Positions 6,475 to 11,766 of a stretch of DNA of 11,766 bases are shown here, one piece after another. The notes under the pieces are model-generated. The model did no database searches, was not told the origin of the DNA, and was given only the letters and a program-made list of their open reading frames with translations. Both the position numbers and the translations under genes were made by a program. Origin of the DNA: a bacterium (lineage in GTDB: Bacteria; Chlamydiota; Chlamydiia; Chlamydiales; SM23-39); NCBI GenBank assembly GCA_021818045.1, contig JAKAFF010000022.1, forward strand, positions 1-11,766. The letters run 5' to 3'. The first letter of the stretch is position 1; every line of letters starts with the position of its first letter.

Positions 6475-7750
6475 GAGGGGGCCCTCTCCTTCTTCGTCTT
6501 CGTCTTCGTCTTCTTTTGCGAAATGCGGTATGATCGTCAGGTGAGGCGTTCATCTGCTCTGGCATTGCACAGACACTTTCTGTCCATAGAGTGTAGTGGG
6601 GAAGAAGTTCTGGATCAATGGCTGTGCGCAGCTGAAGCAGGTGCAGCGCCATGGAAAAGAGTGGATCTTTCGGAACCCTAGGGCGTCTAACGGGGCGCCC
6701 ATCGATCGGAATCATTCTGCACTGAGCTGTGAGAAGATAGCCAACGATGCCCCGAATGCGGCGCGGAATGCTAAAGAAGGGCTCAAAAATGAGATCTATT
6801 GTCTTGTGAGCCAATTCTGCAATCTGTCCTAAGTGGGGAGGACGGGTGTGTGCAGCCATCATGTTTTGCAATTGCTTGTTGAATAGAGGAAACACAAGCG
6901 CTGCGAGCAGGAGGCTGCGGTCAAGCGGGCCTTTTTTATGCATCTCGTCATCGATCACACCAAGCAGATGTAGGGTTTGCGCGTCATTTGCCAAGTGATC
7001 GGCGAAGATGGGGGAGAGAGAATGGAGCAGTCCGTACTCATGCAATAGGTGAAAAAAGGTTTTTGCAGAGCCCGATTCGAGCATTCGAAAGAGCTCTTCT
7101 AAAATACGGGCAGAAGAACTTTTTAAAATCTCCCCCTTACAATTTAATAAGGCTTCAAATGTTGGGCGGTGGACCTCAAAATGAAAACGGGCGCAAAACT
7201 TGATGAGCCGGATCATTCGCACGGGGTCTTGAGTAAAGCGCACATCGGGCTGTCCGATGGCTCTCAAGATCCGCTTTTCTAAATCTGGGTAGCCATCTAC
7301 GTAGTCGATGACTTGTTGACTTTCCGGATCGTAAAATAAACCGTTGATGGTAAAGTCTCGGCGCAGCACATCTTGCTCCTCTGAGCCCCATTCATTATCT
7401 CGAACGATGAGTCCCGCCTCTTCGGTGGCGCCTGAGCGAAACGTGGATACCTCGATCACTTTTTTGCCAAAGCGGATGTGGGCTAGGCGAAACCTGCGCC
7501 CAATCAAGATCGCATTGCGAAATAGCGCTCTGATCTCTTCGGGTTTTGCGGAAGTTGAGACATCGAAATCCTTTGGACTTTGATTCAACAGCAAATCGCG
7601 GACCCCGCCGCCGACTAGGTAAGCCGTATAACCGGCTTGCCGAAGCTTTTGGATTACATAAAACGCGTGTTGATCAATCTTGTCTAAAGCGATTTTGTGC
7701 TCGTCGACATGGTAAATTTTTGGCTGCAATCTGGACTCTAAATACCTCAA
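6458..7750 (-). CDS. pcnB: Poly(A) polymerase I
   Basis: This class II nucleotidyltransferase probably adds 3' poly(A) tails that mark RNA for decay. Motifs are LVGGGVRDLLL at 45-55, the metal-binding DFDVST with Asp61 and Asp63, and LIGRRFRLAHIRF at 82-94. The last is the signature that separates bacterial poly(A) polymerase from CCA-adding enzymes. RRDFTINGLFYD at 130-141 and the helix ARILEELFRML follow. The C terminus ends in K-R10-G at 412-423, followed by PPHERPL. A basic C-terminal RNA-binding arm is known in E. coli PcnB, but an uninterrupted arginine decamer is striking. The assigned start is TTG 7750, with AAAGG rather far upstream; TTG 7729 is an alternative and no nearby ATG fits. 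It is divergent from the permease gene by 38 bases. Chlamydiae keep pcnB near lpxB, as here. Confidence 0.93.
   Translation of the reverse strand: MRYLESRLQPKIYHVDEHKIALDKIDQHAFYVIQKLRQAGYTAYLVGGGVRDLLLNQSPKDFDVSTSAKPEEIRALFRNAILIGRRFRLAHIRFGKKVIEVSTFRSGATEEAGLIVRDNEWGSEEQDVLRRDFTINGLFYDPESQQVIDYVDGYPDLEKRILRAIGQPDVRFTQDPVRMIRLIKFCARFHFEVHRPTFEALLNCKGEILKSSSARILEELFRMLESGSAKTFFHLLHEYGLLHSLSPIFADHLANDAQTLHLLGVIDDEMHKKGPLDRSLLLAALVFPLFNKQLQNMMAAHTRPPHLGQIAELAHKTIDLIFEPFFSIPRRIRGIVGYLLTAQCRMIPIDGRPVRRPRVPKDPLFSMALHLLQLRTAIDPELLPHYTLWTESVCAMPEQMNASPDDHTAFRKRRRRRRRRRRGPPHERPL
6485..6514 (-). repeat. Hexamer microsatellite coding the PcnB arginine tail
   Basis: Ten consecutive Arg codons (AGA AGA, three CGA-AGA units, AGG, AGA on the minus strand) form a short in-frame hexanucleotide repeat. 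The distal AAGGAGAGG part also acts as ribosome site for the overlapping hydrolase gene. Gain or loss of a hexamer would change the tail by two arginines without a frameshift. Confidence 0.8.
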
Positions 7751-7788
7751 CAGCGTATGGTATCTGCCTTTAAATAGTCAAGGGTCTT

Positions 7789-8958
7789 ATGAAGTCTATT
7801 TTAGGGGGAGCTTTGCTAGTGGCAGGCACCTCAATTGGCGCTGGTATGTTGGCTCTTCCCGTCGTGACAGCGGCCGCGGGTTTTTTGCCCGCTTTTTTTG
7901 TCTATTTGCTTTGTTGGATGTGCATGAGCTGCACAGGACTTTTACTCTTGGAGCTTTGTTTGAGATTGCCGCCAGATGCCAATCTCGTGACGATGGCGGG
8001 GACTTACTTGGGCAAATTTGGAAAAATGGCTGCTTGGGGCCTTTATTTATTTCTTTTTTACTGCTTGAGTGTCGCGTACGTTGCCAGTGGAGGGAATTTG
8101 CTCGGTGGATGGCTGGGTCAAGATCCCCAGGTCTGTCAGGCTCTTTTTGTAGCGCTTTTAGCCCCTTTTGTCTATCTCGGCTCTAAAATGGTCGATCGGT
8201 ACAACCGCCTTTTGATGGCAGGTCTGATTGTGACGTACCTCGTTTTTGTGATCCTTGGGATCCCCCACGTGCACGTAGAATCCCTGTTTGTTTCGAATTG
8301 GGGAGTGGCCTTTGCCGCTTTGCCCGTCGTATTCACCTCATTTAGCTACCAAGGCATTATTCCAAGTCTCACCGCCCTTTTAAAAAGAGATGCTAAAAAA
8401 GTGCGCCTTGCCATCATTGCGGGTACGTCGATTGTTTTTTTCATCTATCTTGTATGGGAGTTTTTGATTTTGGGCATCATTCCTCTAGATAGTTTGCAAC
8501 TGGCCAGTGAAATGGGACAAAGCGCAGTCACTCCACTGAAAGATCGCGTTGCCATTCCAGCGCTCAACTGGGTGGGGCAAGCATTTGCATTTTTTGCGAT
8601 TGCGACCTCTTTTTTAGGCGTTACAATGGGATTGTTAGATTTTTTAGCGGACGGATTGACTCTTGCGAAAGTGGGAATGCGCAAAGTGTTTTTGGCAGCG
8701 CTTACATTCATTCCGCCTCTTTTGATTGCGTGGACATATCCGAATATCTTTATTTTCGCTCTCGTATTAGCAGGGGGAATTGGGTGTGCTTTGCTACTCG
8801 GAGTGCTCCCCACTCTCATGGTATGGCGAGCCCGATATGGCAAAGAGGGGCATGGGGGGCCGCAGCAAGTGGGAGGCGGCAGATGGCTGTTGGGCGCTTT
8901 ATTGATCTTTATTCTGCTTGAAGTCGTTTTGGAATTGAGGCATTTTATACACAAATGA
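7789..8958 (+). CDS. tyrP: Aromatic amino acid permease, TyrP/Mtr (HAAAP) family
   Basis: The 389-residue protein is very hydrophobic, with about eleven membrane segments. It opens with ILGGALLVAGTSIGAGMLAL, the glycine-rich first-helix signature of the TyrP/Mtr/TnaB proton symporters. Later blocks such as VVFTSFSYQGIIPSL and LLDFLADGL also fit this family. It likely imports tyrosine or another aromatic amino acid across the inner membrane. Chlamydia carries tyrP paralogs, and chlamydiae depend on host amino acids. ATG 7789 has AAGGG five bases upstream. The last three sense codons and the TGA (Ile-His-Lys-stop) come from the palindromic repeat starting at 8946, so an insertion seems to have replaced the native end. 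The core of the transporter is intact, so function is probably kept. Tyrosine specificity rests on family membership only. Confidence 0.88.
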   Translation: MKSILGGALLVAGTSIGAGMLALPVVTAAAGFLPAFFVYLLCWMCMSCTGLLLLELCLRLPPDANLVTMAGTYLGKFGKMAAWGLYLFLFYCLSVAYVASGGNLLGGWLGQDPQVCQALFVALLAPFVYLGSKMVDRYNRLLMAGLIVTYLVFVILGIPHVHVESLFVSNWGVAFAALPVVFTSFSYQGIIPSLTALLKRDAKKVRLAIIAGTSIVFFIYLVWEFLILGIIPLDSLQLASEMGQSAVTPLKDRVAIPALNWVGQAFAFFAIATSFLGVTMGLLDFLADGLTLAKVGMRKVFLAALTFIPPLLIAWTYPNIFIFALVLAGGIGCALLLGVLPTLMVWRARYGKEGHGGPQQVGGGRWLLGALLIFILLEVVLELRHFIHK

Positions 8959-9108
8959 ATTCAAAAGTTGGTTTTGGGCAACGCGAAAGCTGGCGGAATT
9001 CGCCTATCGTAAGTGACCCAATATTAAAAATATAGGGTCACTTACGATAGACGAATTGCGCCGCTTTGGCGCAGCCGAAAATCCAACTTTTGAACTCATT
9101 TGTGTATA
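8946..9108. repeat. Palindromic repeat element, copy 1 (163 bp, two 74-nt arms)
   Basis: This element is a long imperfect inverted repeat. Each arm is 74 nt and has three parts: a 26-nt end module starting TATACACAAATGA and ending AAAAGTTGG, one mismatch between arms; a 25-nt middle module that differs between arms; and a 23-nt core. The core, 8997-9019 against 9035-9057, contains CTATCGTAAGTGACCC and pairs with one mismatch. The 15-nt centre at 9020-9034 can itself nearly close. The left middle module is type A (GGGCAACGCGAAAGCTGGCG) and the right is type B (CGGCTGCGCCAAAGCGGCGC, read inward). A and B look like diverged versions of one sequence. There is no coding capacity for a transposase. 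It resembles a MITE or a BIME-like palindrome. The left end supplies the tyrP stop; the right end lies 27 bases before tdk. Confidence 0.9.
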
Positions 9109-9135
9109 TATACTAAAAAATTTTGAGGCGCTCTC

Positions 9136-9756
9136 ATGGCAAAGCTCTACTTTCGACACGGCACTGTAGGAAGCGCAAAAACGCTCAACCTGCTGGCTGT
9201 CGCTCACAATTATCGCCAGCAAGGCAAGCACATTTTATTGATGAAGCCCGATCTAGATAACCGCTTTGGCAAAGAGCGGATCAAATCGCGCGCAGGCCTC
9301 GAGATGAATGCCGATGTGCTCATCGTCGATGAGAGATCTTTGCGTTGCCGAGATTATACGGGCATTCATTGCATTTTGGTGGATGAGGCGCAGTTTCTTT
9401 CGGCGAAAGTGATCGAAGAGTTGAGAAACATCTCCTTGGTGCATGATATTCCGATCCTTTGCTATGGATTGAGAACCGATTTTAAATCGCGCCTATTCGA
9501 CGGCTCTTCTCGGCTTATGGAACTTGCCGACTCCATCGAAGAGGTAAAAGCTACTTGTCATTTTTGCAATCGCAAATCGATTATGAATTTAAAACATGTC
9601 AATGGACGTGCGGTCAATGAGGGGCCCTCCGTAGAGCTTGGCGCAGAGGAAAAATATTTCCCCGCTTGCTACCGCTGCTATACCCGCGAAATTGACAAGT
9701 CCCGCCTAGACACTCAGCGTGCAGGTAGAGAAGACGCCTTATCTATACACACATGA
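9136..9756 (+). CDS. tdk: Thymidine kinase, type II
   Basis: The 206-residue protein phosphorylates thymidine to dTMP in the salvage pathway. The P-loop is GTVGSAKT at residues 9-16, with alanine where most Walker A motifs have the last glycine (GKT). ILVDEAQFL at 80-88 gives the Walker B/catalytic Glu84. CYGLRTDF at 109-116 is a family block, and zinc cysteines lie in CHFC (141-144) and CYRC (178-181). The length matches bacterial type II enzymes. ATG 9136 has GAGG eight bases upstream. The C-terminal Ile-His-Thr-stop comes from repeat copy 2. The gene is bracketed by two repeat copies with only 27 bases between the first and its start. C. trachomatis has no thymidine kinase, so this may be a gain in this lineage or a loss there. 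All catalytic features look usable apart from the Walker A variant. Confidence 0.93.
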   Translation: MAKLYFRHGTVGSAKTLNLLAVAHNYRQQGKHILLMKPDLDNRFGKERIKSRAGLEMNADVLIVDERSLRCRDYTGIHCILVDEAQFLSAKVIEELRNISLVHDIPILCYGLRTDFKSRLFDGSSRLMELADSIEEVKATCHFCNRKSIMNLKHVNGRAVNEGPSVELGAEEKYFPACYRCYTREIDKSRLDTQRAGREDALSIHT

Positions 9757-9824
9757 ATTCAAAAGTTGGTTTTGCGCCAGCTTTCGCGTTGCCCAAAACC
9801 AACTTTTGAACTCATTTGTGTATA
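9744..9824. repeat. Palindromic repeat element, copy 2 (81 bp hairpin, shortened)
   Basis: Two 30-nt arms (9744-9773 and 9795-9824) pair with two mismatches around a 21-nt loop. The ends are the same module as in copy 1: TATACACACATGAATTC on the left, and GAACTCATTTGTGTATA on the right. The loop, read on the minus strand, is the type A middle module GGGCAACGCGAAAGCTGGCG. The core and second middle module are absent, so this looks like an internal-deletion form. It supplies the tdk stop codon. There is no T-run after the stem, so it is not a classical terminator. Confidence 0.88.
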
Positions 9825-9827
9825 TAC

Positions 9828-9857
9828 TTGCTAAATATATCGAAATATCGCTACTAT
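9828..9857 (+). promoter_or_regulatory. Possible promoter and ArsR operator before the regulator gene
   Basis: TTGCTA at 9828-9833 and TACTAT at 9852-9857, 18 bases apart, resemble -35 and -10 boxes. Between them ATATATCGAAATAT at 9835-9848 is an imperfect palindrome (12 of 14), a reasonable autoregulatory operator for an ArsR protein. The expected transcription start falls at or next to the ATG at 9865 and no Shine-Dalgarno is present, so the message could be leaderless. Read by eye only. Confidence 0.35.
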
Positions 9858-9864
9858 TAGACAT

Positions 9865-10149
9865 ATGAAAGACCCTTGGATTGAAGCGGCGGAGTGTCTG
9901 CGCATTTTGTCTCATCCCCATCGTCTCCAGATGGTCGATGCAATGCGAGATCAGGAGCTGTCTGTTGGAGAGCTTGCAGCGGTGTGCGGCATTCAGAGCC
10001 ACGTTGCATCTGAGCATTTGAAGTTGTTGAAATCCAAGGGGATGATCTCATCTAGAAAGGAGGGGAGGCGTGTGCTCTATTCGATTGGGGATTGCGCGCT
10101 TTACTCGATTTTGGACTGTATAAAAAAGCGATATAGGAAACAAAAATGA
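9865..10149 (+). CDS. ArsR-family winged-helix regulator
   Basis: This 94-residue protein is a compact ArsR/SmtB-type repressor, a dimeric DNA-binding sensor. The winged helix-turn-helix spans about residues 30-72: ELSVGELAAVCGIQ, then recognition helix SHVASEHLKLLKSKGM, then the wing EGRRVLYSI. The position where arsenic/cadmium sensors carry ELCVCD reads ELSVGE, so that metal site is missing. Cysteines are at 11, 41, 77 and 85, so a thiol or persulfide switch is possible but not shown. Its stop overlaps the start of the first YeeE/YedE gene as ATGA, so the three genes form one operon. Related ArsR proteins such as PigS in Serratia are linked to paired YeeE/YedE genes (PmpA/PmpB). It probably represses the operon and responds to a sulfur species. 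The ligand is inference. There is no ribosome site before ATG 9865. Confidence 0.88.
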   Translation: MKDPWIEAAECLRILSHPHRLQMVDAMRDQELSVGELAAVCGIQSHVASEHLKLLKSKGMISSRKEGRRVLYSIGDCALYSILDCIKKRYRKQK

Positions 10150-10643
10150 TGAAAAAAAGTATATGGTCCCCCTATGCGGTGGGCAGTATGATTGGGGGGC
10201 TGTTGGCAGCGTTATTTGCTGTAGGACAGCGTTTTGGTACCTCTACTGGGATTGCGAAAGTGAGCGCCCTTTTTTCTTTAAGTGATCAGGAAGCTCCCCA
10301 TTTTCGCGAAGTTTTAAAGGATCACTACATTTTTGATTGGACCTTGGTGTTTGTGGTGGGCATTTTTTTAGGTTCGTGGGTAGCTTCTCGATTAAGTGGT
10401 AAGCAGGAGACTCCGCGCGATACAATTTGGCAGGCGAACTTTGGTCCTTCGAAGATTAAAAGGGCTGTCTTTGCTCTGATTGGAGGCGCTCTTTTGATGT
10501 TTGGTGCGCGGATGGCGGATGGCTGCACTTCGGGTCATGCGATTACGGGAGGGGCGCAGTTTTCCATTGCGAGTTTTGTCTTTATGATCGCGATGTTTGC
10601 GGTAGCGATCCCAACTTCATTAATGCTTTATAGGAAACGATAA
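10146..10643 (+). CDS. YeeE/YedE half-transporter, first of pair (PmpA-like)
   Basis: This 165-residue membrane protein belongs to the YeeE/YedE (DUF395) family of sulfur-compound importers. About four hydrophobic segments are visible, at roughly 10-28, 64-82, 107-120 and 138-160. The family hallmark lies in FGARMADGCTSGHAITGGAQ at residues 119-138, with Cys127 equivalent to the conserved thiol that relays substrate in TsuA/YeeE. GQRFGTSTG at 27-35 fits a second family block. It is about half the size of single-chain YeeE, so it needs the next gene product to form a complete channel. ATG 10146 overlaps the arsR stop; a second ATG follows at once at 10149. The substrate could be thiosulfate or another reduced sulfur compound; this is inferred from family only. 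Confidence 0.87.
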   Translation: MMKKSIWSPYAVGSMIGGLLAALFAVGQRFGTSTGIAKVSALFSLSDQEAPHFREVLKDHYIFDWTLVFVVGIFLGSWVASRLSGKQETPRDTIWQANFGPSKIKRAVFALIGGALLMFGARMADGCTSGHAITGGAQFSIASFVFMIAMFAVAIPTSLMLYRKR

Positions 10644-10644
10644 T

Positions 10645-11205
10645 ATGGAATGGAAATTATTTTTACCTCTTCCTCTATTTTTGCTCTCTATTTGTAGCGG
10701 CTTTATATTTGGTTTTTTGCTGCGCAAGGGAAATGTAGTGCGGTTTGATGTTATTGTCAGACAACTTTTGCTCAAAGACTTCACTGTAATGCGTGTGATT
10801 TTGACGGCTATTTTTGTAGGTTCTTTGGCGATCTATTCGCTCGACAGTTTGGGAATGGTGCCGCAATTTCGTCTGACGAAGATCCCCTTATTGTATAGCG
10901 CGCTTGGTGGAGGGATTTTTGCGATTGGGATGAGTCTATCTGGCTATTGTCCCGGTACGATGGTGGCGGCGGTTGCCGACGGGGCGAAAGATATGATTTG
11001 GGGAGTTGTAGGCATGTTGGCAGGAGCGGCTCTTTACAACAAGGCCTCTGTGTATTTGCACACCTTTACGGACACACATGACGCATTTTACCAGCAAACG
11101 CTTCATTCTTACTTGGGCGTATCGCCGTTTCTCATTGTTGCGATCATGGGAGCATTTTGGCTTGTGCTATTTACTAGACCTCTTGCGGAACCCGGGCTTC
11201 GTTGA
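10645..11205 (+). CDS. YeeE/YedE half-transporter, second of pair (PmpB-like)
   Basis: This 186-residue partner of the preceding gene is also a YeeE/YedE protein, with about five hydrophobic segments. Its conserved block is AIGMSLSGYCPGTMVAAVAD at residues 93-112, with Cys102 in the GYCPGT motif. Together with the GCTSGH cysteine of the first protein, this would supply the two half-sites of a full pore. SGFIFGFLLRKGNVVRFD at 18-35 is typical of the second half in split systems. The start is one base after the previous stop, with AGGA about ten bases upstream, so it is cotranscribed. No rhodanese, TusA or persulfide dioxygenase gene is visible next to it, so the downstream fate of the imported compound is unknown. 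The motif assignment is strong; the substrate is not. Confidence 0.88.
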   Translation: MEWKLFLPLPLFLLSICSGFIFGFLLRKGNVVRFDVIVRQLLLKDFTVMRVILTAIFVGSLAIYSLDSLGMVPQFRLTKIPLLYSALGGGIFAIGMSLSGYCPGTMVAAVADGAKDMIWGVVGMLAGAALYNKASVYLHTFTDTHDAFYQQTLHSYLGVSPFLIVAIMGAFWLVLFTRPLAEPGLR

Positions 11206-11330
11206 GTTTTATGCAAAAAAAACGTTTTCAAATATTCGAAGCAAGAGGCAGCTCTCATTGGGTTGAGTGGATTGAAATCGAACGTTTCCCTGTAAAAACA
11301 TTCAGTAATCCCTCTCGGTCATCGAGGTTA

Positions 11331-11371
11331 TATACACAAATGAGTTCAAAAGTTGGATTTTCGGCTGCGCC
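11331..11371 (+). repeat. Palindromic repeat family, copy 3 (solitary type B arm, 41 bp)
   Basis: These 41 bases are identical to the reverse complement of 9068-9108, the type B right arm of copy 1: the end module TATACACAAATGAGTTC through AAAAGTTGG, then ATTTTCGGCTGCGCC. Identity stops at 11371, inside the middle module. No partner arm is found before the window ends, so this is a remnant arm. Confidence 0.88.
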
Positions 11372-11507
11372 GATTTACAATTCAACCTCTTCTCTGTGAG
11401 CACTGTTACTCTTGCGAACCTTGTTTGCGGGTGGTAAAAAAAAATGTCTTTCCCGATTTTTGAACTTTCTTCGGTATAAATTATTGCACAACAGGCACTT
11501 AAAAATG

Positions 11508-11549
11508 TGTGGCAACCTGGACTTGAACCAGAGACCGACGGGTTATGAG
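11508..11549 (-). pseudogene. 3' half of a tRNA with CAU anticodon (positions 32-73), possible att scar
   Basis: Read on the minus strand, these 42 bases fit tRNA positions 32-73 exactly: anticodon loop CTCATAA, 3' anticodon stem CCCGT, variable loop CGGTC, T stem TCTGG, T loop TTCAAGT, T stem CCAGG, acceptor TTGCCAC and discriminator A. The five-base T stem pairs, with one G-T. The expected 5' partners, ACGGG and GTGGCAA, are absent upstream, where the bases read CTCCCTCC. CCC after the loop recalls initiator tRNA, but position 72 is C, not A. It is thus a tRNA-Met/Ile-like half cut at the anticodon loop, a common integration crossover point. It is probably not functional. Confidence 0.7.
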
Positions 11550-11706
11550 GGAGGGAGATTTCCATCCCATTCAGCACGATCCAACCGTTATGAGCATAAG
11601 TGTAAATGAGTTGTTGAATGGTTGCAACTGGATTGTGCCAGATCAAACTCAAAAAAATTGCACCTCATTGGTCGACCCTGAAGAATAGATTGTCAAGAGC
11701 CACCGT

Positions 11707-11766
11707 TTAGGCGACTTGTCTTAACAGCCCTACTTTCTCCGATCCAGGCAAGACCGCGCTTCTGAT
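11707..11766 (-). CDS. Possible C-terminal end of an unidentified gene
   Basis: A minus-strand frame enters from the right edge and reads IRSAVLPGSEKVGLLRQVA before TAA. Nineteen residues are too few to identify it. It looks protein-like but could be chance. Confidence 0.22.
   Translation of the reverse strand: MRSAVLPGSEKVGLLRQVA

Larger units (their letters stand above)
11206..11766. other. 561-bp region without a convincing complete gene; repeat arm and half-tRNA
   Basis: No intact gene is recognised here. A short frame from ATG 11211 (MQKKRFQIFEARGSSHWVEW, then onward) looks protein-like for about 35 codons before running into the repeat arm at 11331. It could be the stump of a gene broken by that insertion, but I do not recognise it. 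The rest holds the repeat arm, the tRNA half and short unconvincing frames on both strands. No clear intrinsic terminator follows the YeeE/YedE operon. The texture is that of a decayed or rearranged junction. Confidence 0.6.

Noticed and set aside
8445..8954. 169-codon open frame on the minus strand opposite tyrP
   Set aside because: It is antisense to a clear membrane permease. Composition is Lys/Pro/Ser-rich with no recognisable domain; it is a shadow.
9004..9231. 75-codon minus-strand frame across repeat copy 1 and tdk
   Set aside because: Half is translated palindrome and half is antisense to tdk.
8946..9824. CRISPR array
   Set aside because: Repeat units are inverted and modular, few in number, and separated by a gene rather than by uniform spacers.
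9744..9824. Intrinsic terminator for tdk
   Set aside because: The stem is long and strong but is not followed by a T-run, so simple Rho-independent termination is not supported.
11202..11399. 65-codon plus-strand frame as a complete gene
   Set aside because: The last 20 or so residues (LYTQMSSKVGFSAAP) are translated repeat. At best it is a broken gene, so it is described only within the region entry.
11302..11652. 116-codon minus-strand frame
   Set aside because: Its middle (SVSGSSPGCHT) is a translation of the tRNA 3' half and its end runs through the repeat arm. The first 35 residues match nothing I know.
11545..11688. 47-codon plus-strand frame starting in the half-tRNA
   Set aside because: It reads fairly protein-like but begins antisense to tRNA sequence, has no ribosome site and overlaps another open frame on the opposite strand.

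Overview
This window looks like part of a chromosome from the order Chlamydiales, probably an environmental (amoeba-associated) family rather than Chlamydia itself. The main evidence is gene order on the minus strand: lpxB, a DUF177/YceD gene, rpmF, plsX, an RNase G/E gene, plsB, and the start of an exported protein at the left edge. From memory, this matches the C. trachomatis CT811-CT806 block, with lpxB beside pcnB and a TyrP-type permease elsewhere. A thymidine kinase gene, which C. trachomatis lacks, argues against the classical Chlamydia genus. The assignment is inference from gene content and memory; no search was run.

Positions 1-5318, minus strand: a tightly packed housekeeping run. 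It covers lipid A disaccharide synthesis (lpxB), a ribosome-linked pair (yceD, rpmF), phospholipid acyl transfer (plsX, plsB), RNA processing (rng) and the 5' end of a secreted-protein gene. Most neighbours overlap or lie within about 30 bases. The 58-codon rpmF is intact at 3568-3744 and overlaps the TTG-started plsX.

Positions 5319-7788: a small plus-strand gene encodes an AN1-like zinc finger, a fold mostly seen in eukaryotes and archaea. It lies between lpxB and a minus-strand pair, pcnB (poly(A) polymerase with a ten-arginine tail) and an alpha/beta hydrolase gene whose ribosome binding site lies inside the arginine-coding repeat.

Positions 7789-11205, plus strand: an aromatic amino acid permease (tyrP-like), thymidine kinase (tdk), and a three-gene operon of an ArsR-family regulator plus two half-size YeeE/YedE transporters, likely for a sulfur compound. 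Two palindromic repeat elements bracket tdk, and each supplies the last codons and stop of the gene upstream (tyrP, tdk).

Positions 11206-11766 hold no convincing complete gene. They contain a lone arm of the same repeat family and a 42-nt exact-architecture 3' half of a CAU-anticodon tRNA on the minus strand, so the area looks like a scar of past integration or rearrangement. The most interesting parts of the window are the modular palindromic repeat family, the AN1-like protein and the half-tRNA.
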